Shown: positions 1 through 8,697 of the stretch, piece by piece | How positions within the stretch are numbered: position 1 is the first letter of the stretch | Layout: the number at the start of each line of letters is the position of its first letter | From: Coriobacteriaceae bacterium | Lineage (GTDB): Bacteria; Actinomycetota; Coriobacteriia; Coriobacteriales; QAMH01 | Length of the DNA: 64,000 bases | Direction: 5' to 3' | Assembly: GCA_025992705.1 (NCBI GenBank) | Contig: DAJPGJ010000001.1 | Location: 806,001 to 870,000, forward strand | Notes under the pieces: model-generated | Databases searched by the model: none | Seen by the model: only the letters and a program-made list of their open reading frames with translations | Told to the model about the DNA's origin: nothing | Translations under genes and position numbers: made by a program

Positions 1-1
1 G

Positions 2-1540
2 GCCATCTGGGAAACCGGCCTCGTGCACGCCATCTCGATCACCGATTGCCCGAGCGGCAACCCTGCCATCAGCCCGCCTACCGTGGCGCGACGTTTCGCG
101 CGCGAAGGGATTCCCTCGATCGTCCACTACACGTGCAAGGACCGTTCGCGCAACATGATGCAGGGCGAGCTCTACGCGATGCAGCTGCGCGGTCTCGAAA
201 ACCTGCTCATCATGTCGGGGGATTACCAGGGCTCCGGCTTCGAGGGGGCGGGTCGTCCGGACTTCGACCTCGATCCCGCCAACGCCCTGCGCCTCGTGAA
301 CGCCATGAACGAGGGCCTCGTCTACCACGGCCGCGATGGCGATGTGCGCGAGACTCCTGCGCATTTCTTCCCCGGAGCCGTCGTCAATCCGTATAAGTAC
401 CGCGAGGGCGAGAGCATCCCGCAATACCTCAAGCTGGAGAAGAAGCTCATCTGTGGCGCGAAGTTCATCATCCAGCAACTGGGGTTCGATGCGCGCAAGA
501 TGCAGGAGCAGCTCTTCTACGTCGAGGAGCGTTGCTACAACGTGCCCATGATCGCCAATATCTTCATGCTTACCAAGAGTGCCGCGCAGCTCATGCGCAA
601 GGGGGCGATTGCCGGTTGCGTCGTCACCGACGAGCTCATGGCCGAGCTCGAGGAAGAGGCCGCAATCGACGCACAGAAGCCTGGCTACGCTCGCGGCAAG
701 CGCATCGAACGCGCTGCCAAGCAGATCGCCATCGCTCGCGGATTGGGCTATGCGGGCGTGCATATCGGCGGCGTTGGTCTGGATGCGGACACCGTCACCG
801 AGGTGCTCGAACGGTCGAGCGCCTATGAGGATGACTGGCAAGCCTGCGTCCGGGAGCTCTCCTATGGTAAGCCCGGCGGCTTCTACCTCTACGAGCCCGA
901 GCTCGACGAAGACGGCAAACCCACCGGACTCAATACGCATGAGCACGCCACGCTCGACGAGGACATATCTGGTCGCAAGCTCTTCAAGGGTTATGGCCTA
1001 TCGCGTCTTTTCCACAAGCTTGCGCTCGCGCAAGAATACGATGACGAGGGGAGCGTTGTTGGCCGCTCTGGTTTGAACGGCATGCTCGCCTGGAACATGG
1101 ACCGGCTGGACCGCAAGAAGGGCGTCAACCGCGCTCATGGTTTCGAGCACACGTGCAAGACCTTCCTCTACGGTTGCATCGACTGCGGCGACTGCGGCCT
1201 GGAGTCCGTCGCCTACAGCTGTCCGATGGCTTCGTGTCCCAAGAGCGAGCGCAACGGCCCGTGCGGCGGCAGCATGGATGGCTACTGCGAGGTCTATCCT
1301 CCCACGAAGGAGGGCGGAACGCGCTTTTGCGTGCATTACATGGCGTACCATCGGCTCAAGCGCGCCGGCAAGCTCGACGAATACACGAGCTTCATCACGC
1401 CGCCCAACGACTGGACTTACTGGCAGCGCAGCGCCTGGAGCAACTACACGCACGGGCGCGATAACTGCGCCAAGCGTATCCCCATCGACATCGGTTTCGA
1501 CGGTAGCCCGGGCGGCTTGCCGAAAGACGAAGCGGAATAG
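2..1540 (+). CDS. metF: Methylenetetrahydrofolate reductase with MetV-like C-terminal domain (5' end outside window)
   Basis: Reduces 5,10-methylene-THF to 5-methyl-THF, the methyl donor for methionine synthesis or the methyl branch of the Wood-Ljungdahl pathway. The frame is open from base 2, before the first GTG at 23, so the true start lies upstream of the window. The first ~290 residues are the MetF TIM barrel, with segments such as ITDCPSGNPAISP and the LLIMSGDYQ strand. The last ~130 residues form a cysteine-rich domain (CIDCGDCG, CPMASCPKSERNGPCGG), the MetF C-terminal/MetV-type domain found in anaerobes that couple MetF to an iron-sulfur or zinc partner. Three genes of the same pathway follow. 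The family is clear; the electron donor is not visible. Confidence 0.93.
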   Translation, partial: AIWETGLVHAISITDCPSGNPAISPPTVARRFAREGIPSIVHYTCKDRSRNMMQGELYAMQLRGLENLLIMSGDYQGSGFEGAGRPDFDLDPANALRLVNAMNEGLVYHGRDGDVRETPAHFFPGAVVNPYKYREGESIPQYLKLEKKLICGAKFIIQQLGFDARKMQEQLFYVEERCYNVPMIANIFMLTKSAAQLMRKGAIAGCVVTDELMAELEEEAAIDAQKPGYARGKRIERAAKQIAIARGLGYAGVHIGGVGLDADTVTEVLERSSAYEDDWQACVRELSYGKPGGFYLYEPELDEDGKPTGLNTHEHATLDEDISGRKLFKGYGLSRLFHKLALAQEYDDEGSVVGRSGLNGMLAWNMDRLDRKKGVNRAHGFEHTCKTFLYGCIDCGDCGLESVAYSCPMASCPKSERNGPCGGSMDGYCEVYPPTKEGGTRFCVHYMAYHRLKRAGKLDEYTSFITPPNDWTYWQRSAWSNYTHGRDNCAKRIPIDIGFDGSPGGLPKDEAE

Positions 1541-1681
1541 CGACGCCCCAGCATTTTGCTGGGAAAAACACGTATCATCTATGCAGAATGTCGGTTGCGT
1601 CGCATCATGCGCGCAAGGCAAGATGAGAAGGCGCGCGGGTTCGTCGCAAGACGGGGCCGCGACGAGGAGAAGGAGAGGCAC

Positions 1682-3358
1682 ATGCCATCTGACATCGAAA
1701 TCGCGCAGGCTTGCGAGATGGAGCCCATCGTCGAGGTTGCCGCGCAGGCGGGTATCGACGAGAAGTACCTCGAGCCCTATGGCAGGTACATGGCCAAGGT
1801 CGACAACATCTCGGTGCTCAAGGATTACGCCGACAAGCCGGACGGCAAGCTCATCCTCGTGACGGCCATCACGCCGACGCCGGCGGGCGAGGGCAAGACC
1901 ACCACGTCCGTGGGCCTGGCCGACGGCATGCGCCAGATCGGCGAGGACGTGATCGTCGCGCTGCGCGAGCCCTCCTTGGGGCCCGTCTTCGGCATCAAGG
2001 GCGGAGCTGCCGGCGGCGGCTATGCCCAGGTCGTGCCGATGGAGAACATCAACCTGCACTTCACCGGCGACTTCCATGCCATCGGTGCTGCCAACAACCT
2101 GCTCGCGGCCATGCTCGACAACCACATCCAGCAGGGCAACGAGCTCAACATCAATCCCAAGTCCATCACCTGGAAGCGCGCCGTCGACATGAACGACCGC
2201 CAGCTGCGCCACATCGTGGATGGTCTGGGCGGCGAGAAGCAGGGCGTACCGCGCGAGGATGGCTTCCAGATCACGGTCGCCTCGGAGATCATGGCGATCT
2301 TCTGCCTGGCCACCGACATCGACGACCTCAAGGCGCGCCTGGCCCGCATCGTCGTGGGCTACACCTACGATGGCAAGCCCGTCACGGCTGCCGACCTCAA
2401 GGCCGTGGGCGCCATGGCCGCGCTGCTCAAGGACGCGCTCAAGCCCAACCTCGTGCAGACGCTCGAGCACACCCCGGCGCTCGTGCATGGTGGCCCGTTC
2501 GCGAACATCGCGCACGGCTGCAACTCGGTCATCGCCACGACCACGGCGCTTAAGCTCGCCGACTACGTCGTGACCGAGGCCGGTTTCGGCGCCGACCTGG
2601 GTGCCGAGAAGTTCCTCGACCTCAAGTGCCGCTTTGCCGGCGTGTCGCCCTCGGCCGTCGTCGTGGTTGCCACGGTGCGCGCGCTCAAGATGCACGGCGG
2701 CTTGGCCAAAGACGAGCTGGGAACCGAGGATCTCGAGGCTCTCGAGCGCGGCCTGCCCAACCTGCTGCAGCACGTGAGCAACATCCAGGACGTCTACAGC
2801 CTGCCGGTCGTCGTGGCCATCAACGCCTTCCCGACGGATACTCCTGCCGAGCTCAAGCTCGTTGAGGAGAAGTGCGCCGAGTTGGGCGTCAACGCAGTGC
2901 TCTCCGAGCATTGGGCCAAGGGCGGCGCGGGTGCCATCGACCTGGCACATGCCGTGGTCGATGCCTGCGAGATTCCCTCGCAGATGACGTACTCGTACGA
3001 GCTCGAGGGTACGTCCATCGAGGACAAGCTCGAGGCCGTCGCGCGCAAGGTCTACCACGCCGACGGCGTCGACTTCGTGGAGAACGCCCCGGCCCAGCTC
3101 AAGGTGCTCAAGGAGCAGGGCTTCGGTGATCTGCCGGTGTGCGTGGCCAAGACGCAGTACTCGTTCAGCGACAACCCGGCCCTGCTGGGTGCGCCACGCG
3201 ACTTCCGCATCTCCGTGCGCAACCTCACCGTGTCTGCGGGCGCGGGCTTCATCGTGGCATTGACCGGCGACATCATGACGATGCCGGGTTTGTCCAAGGT
3301 GCCGAGTGCCGAGAAGATCGATGTTGATAGCGATGGAAAGATCACGGGGTTGTTCTAG
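1682..3358 (+). CDS. fhs: Formate--tetrahydrofolate ligase
   Basis: ATP-dependent ligation of formate to THF giving 10-formyl-THF in the cytoplasm. The protein is 558 residues, the usual length for the family. The P-loop TPTPAGEGKTTTSVG sits near residue 65 and is followed by the LREPSLGPVFGIKGGAAGGG block. I start at the ATG at 1682 (MPSDIEIAQ) because AAGGAGAGG precedes it by a few bases; the frame is open upstream to 1556, but those 42 residues are not typical of the family. A small hairpin at 1547-1563 lies just after metF. The stop codon is immediately followed by the fchA ATG, so the two are probably translationally coupled. Confidence 0.97.
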   Translation: MPSDIEIAQACEMEPIVEVAAQAGIDEKYLEPYGRYMAKVDNISVLKDYADKPDGKLILVTAITPTPAGEGKTTTSVGLADGMRQIGEDVIVALREPSLGPVFGIKGGAAGGGYAQVVPMENINLHFTGDFHAIGAANNLLAAMLDNHIQQGNELNINPKSITWKRAVDMNDRQLRHIVDGLGGEKQGVPREDGFQITVASEIMAIFCLATDIDDLKARLARIVVGYTYDGKPVTAADLKAVGAMAALLKDALKPNLVQTLEHTPALVHGGPFANIAHGCNSVIATTTALKLADYVVTEAGFGADLGAEKFLDLKCRFAGVSPSAVVVVATVRALKMHGGLAKDELGTEDLEALERGLPNLLQHVSNIQDVYSLPVVVAINAFPTDTPAELKLVEEKCAELGVNAVLSEHWAKGGAGAIDLAHAVVDACEIPSQMTYSYELEGTSIEDKLEAVARKVYHADGVDFVENAPAQLKVLKEQGFGDLPVCVAKTQYSFSDNPALLGAPRDFRISVRNLTVSAGAGFIVALTGDIMTMPGLSKVPSAEKIDVDSDGKITGLF

Positions 3359-3991
3359 ATGACGAAGAGCGTCGAGCTGAGCTGCGAGGAGTTTGTCGAG
3401 GCGCTGTCCTCGAGCCAGCCGGCCCCCGGTGGCGGGGGAGCGGCCGCCCTCGTGGGCGCCATCGGCGCGGGCCTGGGCCATATGGTGGGTGCGCTCACCG
3501 TGGGCAAGCCCAAGTACGCCGATGTGGAACCCGAGCTGCTCGAGCTCATGCTCGATGCCGATGACGTGCGAGCGCGGCTGCTCGCGCTCGTGGAGGCGGA
3601 CGCCGAGGCGTTCGTGCCGCTTTCGGCCGCCTACGGGCTGCCGAGCAATACCGACGAGGAGAAGGCGCACAAGGCGCAGGTCCTGGAAGCGCGCCTGCGC
3701 GATGCCTGCGCGGTCCCGCTCGACATCATGCGCGCATGCGCTCGCGCCATCGAGCTGTGCGAACGCTTCGCCGCGCTGGGAAGCCCGCTCGTTGTCTCGG
3801 ACGCGGGTTGCGGTGTCATCACCTGCAAAGCGGCCCTGCAGGCGGCGAGCCTCAACGTCTTCGTGAACACGCGGCTCATGAAGGACCGCGTGCACGCCGA
3901 GGCCTGCGACGCGCAGGCACGCGAGCTGCTCGATGAGTACCTGCCGATGGCAGATTCCGTGTTCGCGAGCGTGGAGGAGCGATTGCGATGA
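3359..3991 (+). CDS. fchA: Methenyltetrahydrofolate cyclohydrolase (FTCD_C/FchA family)
   Basis: Interconverts 5,10-methenyl-THF and 10-formyl-THF. The 210-residue protein is a stand-alone version of the cyclodeaminase/cyclohydrolase domain of formiminotransferase-cyclodeaminase, with the family glycine-rich segment PAPGGGGAAALVGAIG near residues 20-40 and a mostly helical remainder. The ATG directly abuts the fhs stop codon, and the 3' end overlaps the folD ATG by four bases (ATGA). A dedicated cyclohydrolase beside folD matters because the neighbouring FolD lacks residues needed for that same step. Assignment is by family; formimino-THF cyclodeaminase activity cannot be excluded. Confidence 0.92.
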   Translation: MTKSVELSCEEFVEALSSSQPAPGGGGAAALVGAIGAGLGHMVGALTVGKPKYADVEPELLELMLDADDVRARLLALVEADAEAFVPLSAAYGLPSNTDEEKAHKAQVLEARLRDACAVPLDIMRACARAIELCERFAALGSPLVVSDAGCGVITCKAALQAASLNVFVNTRLMKDRVHAEACDAQARELLDEYLPMADSVFASVEERLR

Positions 3992-4842
3992 GTGCGACGA
4001 TACTCGAGGGACCGGCTGTTGCCGAGGCAATCAGCGTCGACGTGATGCAGCGCGTCGAGGCGCTCAAAGAGCAGGGCGTGACGCCGCAGCTCGCCATCAT
4101 GCGTGTGGGCGAGCGAGCCGATGACCTCTCGTACGAGCGTGGCGCATGCAAGCGCGCCGAGCTCGTGGGCGTTGCGGTGCGCAATCTCGTGTTCGACGAG
4201 GACGTGACGACCGATGAGCTCGTGGTGGCTGTCGAGGCCGTCAACGGTGACGACACCATTCACGGCCTGCTCATCTTGCGGCCATTACCCGCGCATATCG
4301 ACGAGGAGCGCGTGTGCAACGCGCTTGCGACCTACAAGGACGTCGATGCATGCAACGAGCGCTCGCTCGGCGCCATCTTCACGGGAAGCGGACTGGGGTT
4401 CGCGCCGTGCACGGCGCAGGCCTGCATCGAGATCCTGGACCACTACGGCATCGAGATCGCGGGCAAGCGCGCCGTCGTCATCGGACGCAGTCTCGTGATT
4501 GGCAAGCCGCTCGCGATGCTGCTGCTCGAGCGCAACGCGACCGTGACCATCGCGCATTCGCGCACGGCCGAGCTCGAGAAGCTCACGCGCGAAGCCGACA
4601 TCGTCGTGGCCTGCGTGGGTCGTGCCCTCATGATCGGCAAGCCGCACGTCTCGACGGGGCAGGTGCTCATCGACGTCGGCATCAACGTGACCGAGGACGG
4701 TGCGCTCGTGGGTGATGTCGCTTTCGACGAGGTGGTCGATGTCGTCGAGGCCGTCACGCCCGTGCCGCGTGGCGTCGGCTCCGTCACGACGAGTGTGCTG
4801 TGTAAGCACGTGGTACAAGCCACCGAGCGCATGTTGGTGTAG
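3988..4842 (+). CDS. folD: FolD-type methylenetetrahydrofolate dehydrogenase, probably without cyclohydrolase activity
   Basis: NAD(P)-dependent oxidation of 5,10-methylene-THF to methenyl-THF. The 284-residue length is normal. The C-terminal nucleotide-binding domain is intact (GKRAVVIGRSLVIGKPLAMLLL, then DVGIN and PVPRGVGSVT). In the N-terminal domain Tyr49 of the Y-x3-K motif is present, but the catalytic lysine position is Ala53 (YERGA). The conserved glutamine of the VQLPLP motif is Leu97 (ILRPLP), while the KDVD aspartate is kept. In studied FolD enzymes this lysine and glutamine serve the cyclohydrolase step. With fchA just upstream, this is probably a dehydrogenase only. Overlaps fchA by four bases. 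Confidence 0.95.
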   Translation: MSATILEGPAVAEAISVDVMQRVEALKEQGVTPQLAIMRVGERADDLSYERGACKRAELVGVAVRNLVFDEDVTTDELVVAVEAVNGDDTIHGLLILRPLPAHIDEERVCNALATYKDVDACNERSLGAIFTGSGLGFAPCTAQACIEILDHYGIEIAGKRAVVIGRSLVIGKPLAMLLLERNATVTIAHSRTAELEKLTREADIVVACVGRALMIGKPHVSTGQVLIDVGINVTEDGALVGDVAFDEVVDVVEAVTPVPRGVGSVTTSVLCKHVVQATERMLV

Positions 4843-4859
4843 TATTCCCCTGTAAAAAA

Positions 4860-4966
4860 ATGTGACAGCGAGCGGGGCCGAGAAATCTTGGCCGAGGCGT
4901 TTTTGTGCAGCGAGGGAGGAGATCTCTCCACTTCGCCTCCTTCGGAAGCTTCAGTCGAGATGACAT
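4860..4966. repeat. Dispersed palindromic element, family B (degenerate copy)
   Basis: Contains the family hallmarks GAGAAATCT, GAGATCTCTCC and a terminal TCGAGATGACA, with a CCTCCTTCGGAAG segment between them. It lies between folD and the MFS gene and overlaps the false upstream extension of that reading frame. Divergent relative to the copies at 20299 and 49966. Confidence 0.7.
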
Positions 4967-5010
4967 TACGGGCGTTTCCCTTTTTGCTGGTCACACAGGG
5001 GGAGGTGGCC

Positions 5011-6282
5011 GTGTCGGGTGCGAAACGGGAACATATGAAACAACGGCTGTGGACGGGTGATTTTACGCTCATGCTCGCCATTGCGTTTTGCGCGTTCGTC
5101 TCCTGTCAGGCCCTCAACAACGGCACGCCGCTCTACATCACGCGCATCGGGGGCTCGACGGGCTTTGCCGGTGCGCTCATCCTCGACTTTTCGATTGCCG
5201 CGGCCATTGCGCGCCTGTTCGCCGGTCGCGTCATCGACCGTATGGGACGCAAGCGCATCATGGTCGTTGGCGCGCTTTTGCTCATCGCGGGCTCGGCGCT
5301 TGCCATTCCGTTACCCGGCTTTTACCCGCAAATCGTGCTGCGCGCGCTGCAGGGCATCGGCTTTGCGTGCGTGACGACGGCGAGTGCGACGGCAGCTGCC
5401 GACGTTTTGCCTTGCGAGCGATTGGGCGAGGGCATCGGCTATTACGCGCTCGGACAATCGCTTGGCATGGCGTTTGGTCCGGCCTTCGGTATATTTCTTT
5501 GCTCGCTCGCCTTTACCGAGAGCCTGTTTGTCGGCGTTGCCGGCGTGGGTGCAGTGCTTCTCATCCTTGTCATGTGCTGCAACTACGAGAAGCACGTCGA
5601 GCGCCTGCCCGAGACCTCGGAGTATCGTGTGCTCGAGGAACGTCGTCGCCGTCTTGCCGAAGAGGCGGACAGCGGGGACATCGAGGCCGTCATCGAGGAG
5701 GTCGAGGACGCGGATCGCTATCGCGGGCTTGCGGCGCTTTTCGAGAAACGCGCGCTCGTCGGCGCCTTGCCGATGGTCGTCATCTGCCTCGGCTTCGCGA
5801 TCCCCGTGAGTTATACCGCGCTGTATGCCCAATCACTGGGGCTTTCGAATGCCGGTATGTTCTTCTTCGTGGGTGCCATTGCGATGACGGCCTCGCGTTT
5901 TTTGGGTGGCCGCCTACTCGACATCATGCCACCGCGCGTTCTCTTCCTGTTGACGAACTTGTGCGGTATCGCGATGTTTCTCGTCATGGCGTTCGTGCAT
6001 GCCGAATGGATGCTCTATGTCGGAGGGTTCTTCTTCGGCCTGTCTATGGGTTTCGCGTTTCCGCTGCTCAACTCGATGGCGGTCAAGAACACGCCGCCCG
6101 AACGTTGGGGTGCGGCCAATGCCGTGTTTCTCCTCGCCAATGACATGGGTGTCGGGCTGGGAGCATCGCTGTGGGGATTCGTCGCCGATTCCGTCGGCTT
6201 TCTTCCCGTCATGTTCGGCGGTGCAGCCATGTTCGTCATCGGCTATGCCATCGCGCTCGTCGTGTTCCCGCGAAAAAAATAG
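5011..6282 (+). CDS. Major facilitator superfamily transporter
   Basis: Polytopic membrane carrier of 423 residues; substrate unknown. The signature loop between helices 2 and 3 is visible (GRVIDRMGRKRIMVVGALL), with about 12 hydrophobic segments and a charged central cytoplasmic loop (residues ~190-230, rich in Glu and Arg). I chose the GTG at 5011 because GGGGAGG lies five bases upstream. The ATG at 5035 is an alternative, and the longer frame back to 4888 runs through a repeat element. The stop is two bases from the convergent anion transporter's stop. No neighbour indicates a substrate. Confidence 0.88.
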   Translation: MSGAKREHMKQRLWTGDFTLMLAIAFCAFVSCQALNNGTPLYITRIGGSTGFAGALILDFSIAAAIARLFAGRVIDRMGRKRIMVVGALLLIAGSALAIPLPGFYPQIVLRALQGIGFACVTTASATAAADVLPCERLGEGIGYYALGQSLGMAFGPAFGIFLCSLAFTESLFVGVAGVGAVLLILVMCCNYEKHVERLPETSEYRVLEERRRRLAEEADSGDIEAVIEEVEDADRYRGLAALFEKRALVGALPMVVICLGFAIPVSYTALYAQSLGLSNAGMFFFVGAIAMTASRFLGGRLLDIMPPRVLFLLTNLCGIAMFLVMAFVHAEWMLYVGGFFFGLSMGFAFPLLNSMAVKNTPPERWGAANAVFLLANDMGVGLGASLWGFVADSVGFLPVMFGGAAMFVIGYAIALVVFPRKK

Positions 6283-6284
6283 CG

Positions 6285-7739
6285 CTAGAACAGGCCCATC
6301 ATTTGCCAGAACGGTACGGCGATGAGCAGGCAGACGATGGCGATGGCGGTGTAGAGGATGCAATATTCGGCAAGTTTGGAGTTCTTCGCCATCTTCCCGT
6401 CGACGCTGTAGAAAGCCGCCAGATACACGGGATTCTGATATTGCACGAACCAAACGTTGATGACCGTGTAGCTTGCCATGCCTATGACCCAGGGATTGAT
6501 GTCGAGCGTAATCGCAATGGGAATGACAAAGGCGAGGAAGATGTTGATGAAAGCGGTTTGGGAGACGATGAGGAAGCGTGCCGCGATCGTGATCAAGGCG
6601 ATGCCGACGACGAGCATGTAGGGATTGTCTGCGAGTGCCATGACGAGGGGCGTGAACTCGGCGACGATCCATTCGGTAATGCCGGCTTGGGCAAAGACAT
6701 CGCCCAGACCGAGCACGACGCCAATGAAAATGAGCGACTCCCAGCCCACGCCTGGCCCGAAGTTTTTCTTGTTGATGATGCCGCAGGCCGTCATCGCGAC
6801 GAGTGCGCCGACGGCCGGAATCCAGGCGGCCATGCCGTGAAGGCTCTGGGTGACCCAAAGTGCAACGGTCACGGCCGTGATGATGGCCATGCGGCGCTCG
6901 TCGAGGCTCATGCGGCCCAGCTCGCGACGTTTGGCCATGAGCTCGTCTTCGCTCGGCTCGGATGCGGCTTCGGAGTTAGGCTCGGAATCGACGGTTGCAT
7001 CTTTGCGTCGCGGACGGTAGATCAGGGCCAGGGCCATGAGGTTGAGTACAACCATGGGGACGAACCAGGGAAGCGCGCTTACGAACCAGTGGACAAAATC
7101 GAACTGCGCCTGGACCTGAGCTGGATAGATTGCAAGGAGGGTATAGCCAACGATTGAAGAGCTGATGAAAGCAGGCGCGGCGGTCTGAACGCCGGTGAAC
7201 ATGGCGAGGAACAGGCCAGTCGCCTGCCGGCCCTGACGGCGGTAGCCGCGCAGGTCGCCCACCTCCATGGCTAGCGGCGCGAGCAGCGAGGCCTTGGCGG
7301 CCATGGACGGGATGAGCGGACCGAGAATCGTTCCGCAGGCGAAAAAGCCGATGATCTGAGCGGTGAATGACGAGGGAAAGCGGCTCACGATGGCGAGCGC
7401 CATGCGCTCGAGCAAGCCGGTCTCCTTCATTCCGAGGCCGATGGAAAACGCTCCGACGAGCAGCCACCAGATGGGGTTGGAGAAGAACGAGAAGCCCGAT
7501 GTCGCCGGTATCTGGCCGATGAGCGCGAAGAGCGCCACCATGATGAGTGCCGTGGCGAACTCGGGCAGAACTGCACAGATCCACCAGACGATAGCGCCCG
7601 CGAGGATGGCGAGCACGAAGCATCCCTGCTCGCCGAGCCCTTCAGGGCGAAAGAGGAGCGCCATGAGCACGGTGACGATGACACCGGCGATGGCACCGAC
7701 GATGCGCTTGATGCGTTGCCTGTGAGCTGCCTTGTCCAC
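6285..7739 (-). CDS. DASS/SLC13-family anion (dicarboxylate-type) transporter
   Basis: A 484-residue integral membrane protein resembling divalent anion:sodium symporters and related ArsB/NhaD carriers. It begins with a basic segment and has about 11-12 hydrophobic segments and two pseudo-repeats with serine-rich hairpin regions (for example TAAPAFISSSIVG and LIVSQTAFINIFLA). A charged cytoplasmic loop near residues 235-275 separates the halves. The start is a GTG at 7739 with GGGAAG very close upstream, so the exact start is uncertain. Convergent with the MFS gene. Substrate cannot be told; C4-dicarboxylate, sulfate and other anions are all possible. Confidence 0.85.
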   Translation of the reverse strand: MDKAAHRQRIKRIVGAIAGVIVTVLMALLFRPEGLGEQGCFVLAILAGAIVWWICAVLPEFATALIMVALFALIGQIPATSGFSFFSNPIWWLLVGAFSIGLGMKETGLLERMALAIVSRFPSSFTAQIIGFFACGTILGPLIPSMAAKASLLAPLAMEVGDLRGYRRQGRQATGLFLAMFTGVQTAAPAFISSSIVGYTLLAIYPAQVQAQFDFVHWFVSALPWFVPMVVLNLMALALIYRPRRKDATVDSEPNSEAASEPSEDELMAKRRELGRMSLDERRMAIITAVTVALWVTQSLHGMAAWIPAVGALVAMTACGIINKKNFGPGVGWESLIFIGVVLGLGDVFAQAGITEWIVAEFTPLVMALADNPYMLVVGIALITIAARFLIVSQTAFINIFLAFVIPIAITLDINPWVIGMASYTVINVWFVQYQNPVYLAAFYSVDGKMAKNSKLAEYCILYTAIAIVCLLIAVPFWQMMGLF

Positions 7740-7899
7740 GTCTTCCCGCGCTTTCCCGATTGACCTGATTGGCTACAGAATAGCTCTCTTGGGTATTTGA
7801 TACCAACATGGCACCAAAGTCGAATTTCGCTGGGGTAATATGGCTCGTTGCAGGAGCCGCCATGCGGGCGGTGTGAAACGTGAGACATGAGGGACATAC

Positions 7900-8697
7900 G
7901 TGGGACTTCTCATCACATTTGTGCTCGGCATCTTCGTGTTGCTGGGTGCGGCCATTGCGGGTTTTGCCAAAAACGAGCATCGCGTGAGCGAGCTCTCGGT
8001 CGCAGTCGCCCTCGGCGCCATCGTCATGCTGCTCGTCCTCGACCTCTTGCCCGAGACCTTCGAGGGCGTCGAGCATATCGGCTGGGTCCTCACGCTCGTT
8101 GCCGTCATCGTGGGCTTCGCGGTCCTGGCGCTGCTCGATCGCTTTTTGCCGGATTCTGGACACGGCAAGCATGGAGCCCACGGCCATGACGAGGGTGACG
8201 AGGGTCACGGTCATGTCCATGCGCCGGTTGTTTCCGGACACCCACATGGTAGCGCGCTGCACGTCAGCGTTGCCGTGGTGATTGCGCTCACGGTTCACAA
8301 CATCATCGAGGGCATGTCCGTGTATGGCGTGGCGACGCAGTCCGTCACGGCGGCGTTTTTGCTCGCCTTTGGCATCGGCATCCATAACATGCCCATGGGC
8401 ATGATCATCTACTCCGGCGTGCGTGACCAGTCCCTTGGCCGACGTGTCGTCATTCTGGCGATTGCCGCGCTGTCCACCTTCCTGGGCGGCCTTGTCATGT
8501 TCATGCTCGGCACAGCCGTAGACGACCACATCGTGCACTTCATGATTGCGCTCACGGTTGGCTTGCTGCTCTACATCGTCATCTGCGAGCTCGTCCCGCA
8601 TGCAATCAGGACGGACAACGCCAAGCTCACGATTGCCGGCCTGCTCGTCGGCGCCGGCGTCGTGCTTCTTGGCGTCACGCTCGCCGGCATGGCCTAG
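7900..8697 (+). CDS. ZIP-family divalent metal transporter
   Basis: Probable importer of zinc or related divalent metals across the cytoplasmic membrane. The 265-residue protein has eight hydrophobic segments. The two conserved motifs of the metal path are present: HNIIEG in the fourth helix and HNMPMG in the fifth. A long histidine-rich loop (residues ~87-120, repeated HG/GHGH) lies between helices 3 and 4, as is typical of ZIP proteins. The start is a GTG at 7900 with a GAGGG-type site upstream. Its 3' end overlaps the convergent birA by 23 bases, so the two transcripts are antisense at their ends. Confidence 0.92.
   Translation: MGLLITFVLGIFVLLGAAIAGFAKNEHRVSELSVAVALGAIVMLLVLDLLPETFEGVEHIGWVLTLVAVIVGFAVLALLDRFLPDSGHGKHGAHGHDEGDEGHGHVHAPVVSGHPHGSALHVSVAVVIALTVHNIIEGMSVYGVATQSVTAAFLLAFGIGIHNMPMGMIIYSGVRDQSLGRRVVILAIAALSTFLGGLVMFMLGTAVDDHIVHFMIALTVGLLLYIVICELVPHAIRTDNAKLTIAGLLVGAGVVLLGVTLAGMA

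Noticed and set aside
1556..1681. N-terminal extension of formate-THF ligase
   Set aside because: The 42 extra residues are unlike the family and a strong ribosome-binding site precedes the inner ATG at 1682.
998..4030. Long minus-strand open frame (1010 codons) opposite fhs and fchA
   Set aside because: Antisense shadow in high-GC DNA; its protein is repetitive in composition and the plus-strand genes are unambiguous.
8675..8697. Frameshift or annotation error where the ZIP and birA genes overlap
   Set aside because: Both proteins are complete at this point; a 23-bp overlap of convergent 3' ends is plausible.
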